Positions 59,195 to 64,000 of a stretch of DNA of 64,000 bases are shown in pieces. A model generated the notes under the pieces. It made no database searches. It saw only the letters and a program-made list of their open reading frames with translations, and had not been told where the DNA came from. The position numbers and the translations under genes are program-made. The DNA is from Clostridia bacterium (GTDB lineage: Bacteria > Bacillota > Clostridia > Oscillospirales > Acutalibacteraceae). The DNA lies in contig JAFTSH010000001.1 of the NCBI GenBank assembly GCA_017467405.1, forward strand, positions 417,542 to 481,541, given 5' to 3'. Positions within the stretch are counted from its first letter, which is position 1; every line of letters starts with the position of its first letter.

Positions 59195-61639
59195 TCAGTC
59201 CTCTCTGTATTCCTCAATGATGAAGGCTTCGAAAACGTCGCCTTCCTTAATGTCGTTGAACTTGTCGAGACCGATACCGCACTCGAAGCCCTGAGCGACC
59301 TCCTTGACGTCGTCCTTGAAGCGGCGCAGGGAGTCGATCTTGTCCTCGGCGATAACGATACCGTCACGCACGACTCTGATCTGGGAAGCACGGGTGACCT
59401 TGCCATCGGTGATGTAGCAGCCGGCAACGGTGCCCACGCTCGAGATCTTGTAGACCTGGCGTACCTGGGCGTTACCGAGTACGACCTCTCTCGTCTTGGG
59501 AGCAAGCATACCCTTCATAGCGGCCTGCACCTCTTCGATGCAGTCGTAGATTATGCGGTACATCTTCATCTGTACGTCGTCGCGCTCGGCACTCTGCTTG
59601 GCGTTAGCATCGGGACGGACGTTGAATCCGACGATGATGGCGTTGGATGAGTTTGCAAGCATAACGTCCGACTCGTTGACGGCACCGACTCCGGTGTGAA
59701 TGACCGCAACGCGAACCTCTTCGTTGGTGAGCTTCTCGAGGGACTGCTTGACAGCCTCGGCAGAGCCCTGAACGTCGGCCTTGACGATGATGCGCAGCTC
59801 CTTCATCTCGCCGCTCTGCATCTGCTCGAACAGATTGTCGAGGGTGACCTTCTGTGCCGCGTTGAATCTTTCTTCCTTGGCGGTGGTCTTGCGCTGTTCG
59901 ATAAGCTCTCTTGCAAGACGCTCATCCGAAACGGCGTCGAATACGTCTCCTGCCTCGGGAACCTCGTCGAGACCCGTGATCTCAACGGGGGTGGAGGGAC
60001 CGGCAACCTTTACGGCGCGTCCCTTATCGTCGGTCATGGCGCGGACGCGTCCTACCGACATACCCGCAACGATAACGTCGCCGGTGTGGAGGGTACCGTT
60101 CTTTACGAGAACGGTGGCAACGGGGCCTCTGCCCTTATCAAGCCTTGCCTCGATAACGTTACCCTTGGCGGCTCTGTCGGGATTGGCCTTGAGCTCCATC
60201 ATGTCTGCAACGAGAATTATGTTGTCCAGAAGATCGCTGATTCCCTTTCCGGTAAGAGCCGAAACGGGCACGCAGATAACGTCTCCGCCCCACTCCTCGG
60301 GGACGAGCTCGTGCTCGGTGAGCTGCTGCATGATCCTGTCGGGGTTAGCGGTCGGCTTATCCATCTTGTTGATGGCAACGATTATCTGTACGTTGGCGGC
60401 CTTGGCGTGGTTGATGGCCTCAATGGTCTGGGGCATGATACCGTCATCGGCGGCAACGACCAGAACTGCAATATCTGTGACCTGAGCACCACGGGCTCTC
60501 ATGGAGGTGAAGGCGGCGTGACCGGGTGTGTCAAGGAAGGTGATCTCGCGATCCTGAGCCTTAACCTTGTAAGCACCGATGTGCTGGGTAATTCCGCCTG
60601 CCTCGCCCGAGGTGACGTTGGTATGTCTGATGGCGTCGAGAATGGAGGTCTTACCGTGGTCAACGTGACCCATAACGACAACGACGGGATCTCTCGGCTT
60701 GAGGTTGGCGTCGTCGTCGGTGCTGTCGTCGATGATCCTTTCTTCGATGGTCACGACGACCTCGCGCTCTACCTTTGCGCCGAGCTCGGTAGCAACCAGC
60801 TCTGCGGTGTCGAAATCAATGGTCTGGGTAACGGTCGCCATAACGCCGAGCATCATGAGCTGCTTGATAACCTCTGCGGCCGTCTTCTTGAGCTTCTGCG
60901 CAAGATCGCCTACAGTGATCTCGTCACCGACGGTGATCTTGAGAGGCATCTTCTTGATCTTCTCAAGCTGAATACGGCGGAGCTTGTCGGCCTCGGTCTC
61001 GCGCTTGCTGCCCTGAGGCTTGCGGTACTCCTGACTCTTCTGCTTGATCTTCTGCTTGCCGCCGGCGTAGTCGCGCTGCTTCATACGGTCGTCGGCAAGA
61101 TTGGTGTATTTCTCGTTATATCTGTCAAGATTGACGTTGGAGGTACGCGTATCGACCTTGCGGATCTCAGCAGGAGTCCTGCGGGGAGCCTCGCCCTCCT
61201 TCTTGACCTTTTTCTCTCTCGGAGGTATAACCACGGGGGCTGAGGGAGCCGGCTTCTGCTCGGCAGGAGCGGGCTTTGCGCCCTTGTTGTCCTTAGTGGG
61301 CTTGGCGTCCTTGGCAGCCTTCTCGGCGTTCTGTGCCGCAGCCTGTGCCTTAAGCATAGCCGCAAGAGCCTCCTGATCTGCCAGCTTTTTGGCCTTGGCG
61401 GCCTCTTTTTCGGCCTCTCTGGCCTTTCTTGCTTCCTCGCCGATTGCGAAGAATGCGTCAAAATTCTGCACGGAGTTGTCCTGAGTCAGTCGGTCAAAGA
61501 CGATGTCGAGCTCCTTCTCGTCGAGAGCGGTAGCCGCCCTCTTGGGCTCGTCGTAGTAGCCGGCGAGAAGGGAAATGAGCTCCTTGTTGCTCTTTCCGAA
61601 ATCCTTTGCGACGTCCTGCAGCTTATATTTAATCATCAT
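59195..61639 (-). CDS. infB: Translation initiation factor IF-2
   Basis: An 814-residue GTPase that brings initiator tRNA to the 30S subunit. A long charged N-terminus with an IF2-N motif ([20 protein letters not shown]) and an Ala/Lys/Glu coiled region (about 70-130) is followed by a second IF2-N (about 225-290). The G domain ([23 protein letters not shown]) lies at about 320-490, then domains II-IV. RBS GGGAGG. It overlaps ylxQ by 4 nt. Confidence 0.97.
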   Translation of the reverse strand: MMIKYKLQDVAKDFGKSNKELISLLAGYYDEPKRAATALDEKELDIVFDRLTQDNSVQNFDAFFAIGEEARKAREAEKEAAKAKKLADQEALAAMLKAQAAAQNAEKAAKDAKPTKDNKGAKPAPAEQKPAPSAPVVIPPREKKVKKEGEAPRRTPAEIRKVDTRTSNVNLDRYNEKYTNLADDRMKQRDYAGGKQKIKQKSQEYRKPQGSKRETEADKLRRIQLEKIKKMPLKITVGDEITVGDLAQKLKKTAAEVIKQLMMLGVMATVTQTIDFDTAELVATELGAKVEREVVVTIEERIIDDSTDDDANLKPRDPVVVVMGHVDHGKTSILDAIRHTNVTSGEAGGITQHIGAYKVKAQDREITFLDTPGHAAFTSMRARGAQVTDIAVLVVAADDGIMPQTIEAINHAKAANVQIIVAINKMDKPTANPDRIMQQLTEHELVPEEWGGDVICVPVSALTGKGISDLLDNIILVADMMELKANPDRAAKGNVIEARLDKGRGPVATVLVKNGTLHTGDVIVAGMSVGRVRAMTDDKGRAVKVAGPSTPVEITGLDEVPEAGDVFDAVSDERLARELIEQRKTTAKEERFNAAQKVTLDNLFEQMQSGEMKELRIIVKADVQGSAEAVKQSLEKLTNEEVRVAVIHTGVGAVNESDVMLANSSNAIIVGFNVRPDANAKQSAERDDVQMKMYRIIYDCIEEVQAAMKGMLAPKTREVVLGNAQVRQVYKISSVGTVAGCYITDGKVTRASQIRVVRDGIVIAEDKIDSLRRFKDDVKEVAQGFECGIGLDKFNDIKEGDVFEAFIIEEYRED

Positions 61640-61962
61640 ATGTTGTTTTCCTCCCGGTTCAGTTTCTGGTAGAGTGCATCTGTTTTTCTGAAGAAGCCCC
61701 TATCGTTAAGGGACACGCAGCCGCATTTGATACCAACGGCGTTTGAGACCGTCAGCATATCCCACGGCAGGGAGCAGACCGGAACACCTGCCGGATCGCA
61801 TACCCACCGCGCTTCCTTTGCGGTCTTGGCCGAAATGTCCGAAGCGAGGTAGACGGCAGAGGCCTTTCCCGACAGCACCGCCTGCTTGGCGGCGTCAAAG
61901 CCGATCGAAAGCTTTCCGGCGCGTCTGGCCATTCCGAGCATATTCAGCAGGGGTTCATTCAT
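61636..61962 (-). CDS. ylxQ: L7Ae-family ribosomal protein (YlxQ)
   Basis: A 108-residue RNA-binding protein of the L7Ae/L30e fold. It opens [20 protein letters not shown] with the typical Gly-Lys loop, and contains [16 protein letters not shown]. YlxQ binds kink-turn-like RNA; its exact role in Firmicutes is unsettled. Overlaps both neighbours and is translated from an ATG with AGGAGA upstream. Confidence 0.9.
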   Translation of the reverse strand: MNEPLLNMLGMARRAGKLSIGFDAAKQAVLSGKASAVYLASDISAKTAKEARWVCDPAGVPVCSLPWDMLTVSNAVGIKCGCVSLNDRGFFRKTDALYQKLNREENNI

Positions 61963-62224
61963 GGGCTTCTATCTCCTGTGTCATACTGTCATATACGGTG
62001 TCGGGAACCTCGCAGGAAAATGCTTTTTGCAGCCTGCGTCCCTTTTTTGCTTTTCTGAGACATTCGGCGTCAGGGCAAACGTATGCGCCTCTTCCCGGCT
62101 TTTTGCCGGTGAGATCGAGAGATATTTCACCCTCGGGAGAGCGCACGACTCTGACAAGTTCTTTTTTTGGCTTCATCTCGCCGCAGCCTGTGCAGCAGCG
62201 AAGCGGTATCTTCCGCGGTTTCAT
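61955..62224 (-). CDS. rnpM: RnpM (YlxR), RNase P modulator
   Basis: An 89-residue RNA-binding protein of the YlxR family. It has the opening CCTGCGEMKPKKELVRVVRS and the GRGAYVCPDAECLRKAKKG motif. YlxR/RnpM binds the RNA of RNase P in Bacillus and modulates its activity. RBS GGAGG; 27 nt after nusA. Confidence 0.92.
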   Translation of the reverse strand: MKPRKIPLRCCTGCGEMKPKKELVRVVRSPEGEISLDLTGKKPGRGAYVCPDAECLRKAKKGRRLQKAFSCEVPDTVYDSMTQEIEAHE

Positions 62225-62251
62225 ATCTCCGCCTCCTTTTCCGGATGTAAT

Positions 62252-63301
62252 TTATTCAGAATAAGTGTCGCTTTCCGGACGGATATCTATCTTCCAGCCG
62301 GTGAGCTTTGCGGCAAGACGGGCGTTCTGACCCTTGTTGCCGATGGCGAGGGAGAGCTGACTGTCGGGGACGATGGCTCTGCAGACCTTTGCACCCTCGG
62401 GATCAACCTCAACGTTGACGACCTTGGCAGGGGAGAGGGCCTCGCTGATAAAGAGAACGGGATCCTCGGAATACTTGACGATGTCAAGCTTCTCTCCGCC
62501 GAGCTCCTCGACGATCTTGTTGACGCGCGTTCCCTTGGGGCCGATGCAGGCGCCTACGGGATCAACGTCGGCATCCTTAGACCAGACGGCAAGCTTGGTG
62601 CGGCTGCCGGCCTCTCTCGAAACCGCCTTGACCTCTACGGTGCCGTCGTAGATCTCGGGAACCTCCATCTCGAAGAGTCTCTTTACAAGACCGGGATGAG
62701 TGCGGGAGATCATAACTCTGGGGCCCTTTTCGGTCTCTCTTACGTCAACGATGTAGACCTTGATTCTGTCGCCTTCGCTGAGCACCTCGCCCTCGACCTG
62801 CTCCGACTTGGGAAGAACGGCCTCGGAGTGACCCATCGAAATCGTGGCGTTGCCCGTGCGGGGATCGATTCTCTCAACGACGGCCGAAACCAGCTCCTGA
62901 TGCTTGCTCTGGAACTCCTTGAGAGCCTGTGAATGCTCAACGTCGCGAATACCCTGACGGATAACGTGCTTGGCGGTCTGGGCGGCAATGCGTCCGAAAT
63001 CCTTGGTGTTGAGGGTTATATCAACGGTGCCGCCGATCTCAGCCTTCTTGTCGACCTTTTTGGCGTCGGCGAGAAGGATCTGCGAAAAGTCGTTTTCAAG
63101 CTCCTCAACGACCGTCTTTCTTACGTAGACGGCAAAGGTGCCCTTGTCGCAGTCGATGTCGCAGAAGACGATGTCGTCTCCGCCGTAATCCTTCTTGACA
63201 GCCGTTACGATGGCGGTGCTTATCTTCTCGGCGATGAACTCAGCGGGAATACCCTTTTCCTTCTCCATGAGAGCAAGCGCCTCGAAAAATTCCTTATTCA
63301 T
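62252..63301 (-). CDS. nusA: Transcription termination/antitermination factor NusA
   Basis: A 349-residue RNA polymerase-binding factor affecting pausing and termination. The N-terminal domain (about 1-130) is followed by an S1 domain (EGDRIKVYIVDVRETEKGPR) and two KH domains (VGACIGPKGTRVNKIVEELG; QLSLAIGNKGQNARLAAKLT). It ends after KH2, the usual Firmicutes length. RBS GGAGG is spaced 11 nt; the start overlaps rimP by 8 nt. Confidence 0.97.
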   Translation of the reverse strand: MNKEFFEALALMEKEKGIPAEFIAEKISTAIVTAVKKDYGGDDIVFCDIDCDKGTFAVYVRKTVVEELENDFSQILLADAKKVDKKAEIGGTVDITLNTKDFGRIAAQTAKHVIRQGIRDVEHSQALKEFQSKHQELVSAVVERIDPRTGNATISMGHSEAVLPKSEQVEGEVLSEGDRIKVYIVDVRETEKGPRVMISRTHPGLVKRLFEMEVPEIYDGTVEVKAVSREAGSRTKLAVWSKDADVDPVGACIGPKGTRVNKIVEELGGEKLDIVKYSEDPVLFISEALSPAKVVNVEVDPEGAKVCRAIVPDSQLSLAIGNKGQNARLAAKLTGWKIDIRPESDTYSE

Positions 63302-63788
63302 TTTCTGTCATACCTCCGTTAAATAGTTCTTCGTCACAGAGACGGACAAAGGCCGCCTCGTTCTTTTTGATTGTTATTTCTGTTTCGCCGCAGAGAAGAC
63401 GGATGTTACCCGAATCGTATCCGGTAAGCAGACCGCACAGCTCCTTGCTTCCGTCCTCAAGCGGACGGAAAAGGCGCAGCTTTACGGTGCGTCCCTCCAT
63501 TTTGGCAAAATGCTCGGGTCGGGAGAGCTCGCGCTCGGGACCCGTTGAGCTTACCTCAAGGCAGTATTGGCACTGTATCAGATCGGCATCGTCAAGCGGA
63601 GCATCAATGGCACGCGAGAGATTTTCGCAGTCGGTGATGTTTATTCCGCCTTCCTTATCGATGAAGATCCGCAGATACATACATCCCGCCTCACGAACGA
63701 AGCGCACGTCCCAGACGTCGAGACCGAGCGCGTCAGCGTAGGGGAGGATGAGCCGTCTTACGGCAGAGGCAATGTTTGATGAAGACAT
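63294..63788 (-). CDS. rimP: Ribosome maturation factor RimP
   Basis: A 164-residue protein for 30S assembly. Recognisable core: LGLDVWDVRFVREAG and YLRIFIDKEGGINITDCENL, then LEVSSTGPERELSRPEHFAK. The ATG at 63788 has AGGAG 7 nt upstream. First gene of the conserved rimP-nusA-rnpM-ylxQ-infB operon. Confidence 0.95.
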   Translation of the reverse strand: MSSSNIASAVRRLILPYADALGLDVWDVRFVREAGCMYLRIFIDKEGGINITDCENLSRAIDAPLDDADLIQCQYCLEVSSTGPERELSRPEHFAKMEGRTVKLRLFRPLEDGSKELCGLLTGYDSGNIRLLCGETEITIKKNEAAFVRLCDEELFNGGMTENE

Positions 63789-63810
63789 TAAACCACTCCT
63801 ACAATGATAA

Positions 63811-63891
63811 GAGAGCGAGCCGGAACTCACTCTCTTTCAACATCAATAAACTTACTGTGCCTATTCTACCACAGCGAGGAAATAAATGCAA
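63811..63891 (-). promoter_or_regulatory. Promoter and leader hairpin of the rimP-nusA-infB cluster
   Basis: On the minus strand TTGCAT (63891-63886), 17 bp, TAGAAT (63868-63863). The leader then forms a 9-bp stem (GAGAGCGAG at 63811-63819 with CTCACTCTC at 63826-63834, one G-U pair). NusA operons are often self-regulated through their leaders; that role here is inferred. Confidence 0.7.
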
Positions 63892-63927
63892 GTCTTTTTT
63901 GAAAAATACTTGTATCGCTCCGACAGA

Positions 63928-64000
63928 TTATTCCTCCATCTGCTTTCCGAGAAAGGCTGCCGCTACCTGTGCCAGCTTGACGTCGGCCTCCGAGGGCACC
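63928..64000 (-). CDS. spoVT: SpoVT-like regulator, C-terminal end only
   Basis: A frame open to the window edge encodes the last 23 or so residues, ending EADVKLAQVAAAFLGKQMEE. This closely resembles the C-terminal end of SpoVT (an AbrB-type DNA-binding protein with a GAF domain; Bacillus ends in KAVETAAGFLARQMEQ). SpoVT controls late forespore genes, so this supports a spore-forming host. Only the tail is visible, so other GAF/AbrB proteins are possible. Confidence 0.6.
   Translation of the reverse strand, partial: VPSEADVKLAQVAAAFLGKQMEE

Noticed and set aside
59696..61243. 515-codon open frame on the plus strand opposite infB
   Set aside because: Antisense of IF-2; composition (Val/Gly/Asp-rich) is typical of shadow frames in high-GC genes.

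Overview
This window looks like a chromosomal segment of a spore-forming, anaerobic member of the Clostridia (probably Oscillospirales/Christensenellales-like; genus not resolvable by eye). The evidence is Gram-positive ribosome binding sites and sigma-A promoters, a tryptophan T-box, Rex, RicT, an MsmX-type sugar ATPase, a YlbJ-like protein and, at the right edge, the last codons of a SpoVT-like sporulation regulator. No phage, insertion sequence, CRISPR array, rRNA or tRNA gene was seen.

Layout. 1-3.5 kb: a YlbJ-like membrane protein and an LtaS-family sulfatase-fold enzyme. 3.5-20.9 kb: one large carbohydrate operon holding a 1000-residue solute-binding protein with beta-sandwich domains, two separate pairs of MalF/MalG-type permeases, an NHL-TPR-Yip1 membrane protein, a DUF5696-like lipoprotein, a GH38 alpha-mannosidase and a tandem right-handed beta-helix protein. 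It carries no ATPase. 21-25.2 kb: a Gfo/Idh/MocA oxidoreductase and a sugar isomerase/epimerase, divergent from an AraC regulator across a symmetric promoter, followed by an MsmX-like ATPase that could power the permeases. 25.4-42.2 kb: housekeeping genes (pseudouridine synthase, phosphohexomutase, DNA polymerase delta prime, RicT, ferredoxin, Rex, aconitase, TepA, UppP, FtsK/SpoIIIE, then pgk-tpiA-gpmI). 42.2-43.9 kb: an orphan trpB behind a Trp-specific T-box. 43.9-49.4 kb: a two-component system divergent from a VTC/DUF4956/beta-helix lipoprotein operon. 49.6-54.3 kb: serS, a zinc-ribbon mscL, pnp and rpsO. 54.4-56 kb: an orphan sugar-binding lipoprotein behind a near-perfect Rex-type palindrome. 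56-63.9 kb: the conserved rimP-nusA-rnpM-ylxQ-infB-rbfA-nrnA-truB-ribF translation cluster.

How it may work together (inference): surface glycan fragments are captured by the large binding protein and the DUF5696-like lipoprotein, imported through one or both permease pairs energised by the shared ATPase, and cut inside the cell by the alpha-mannosidase and beta-helix protein, neither of which has a signal peptide. The oxidoreductase/isomerase pair may process released sugars. The most unusual item is this transport operon, with two permease pairs, one giant binding protein and the NHL-TPR-Yip1 protein. The most striking regulatory sequences are the symmetric divergent promoter at 23.1 kb, the Trp T-box on a solitary trpB, and two Rex-like operators.
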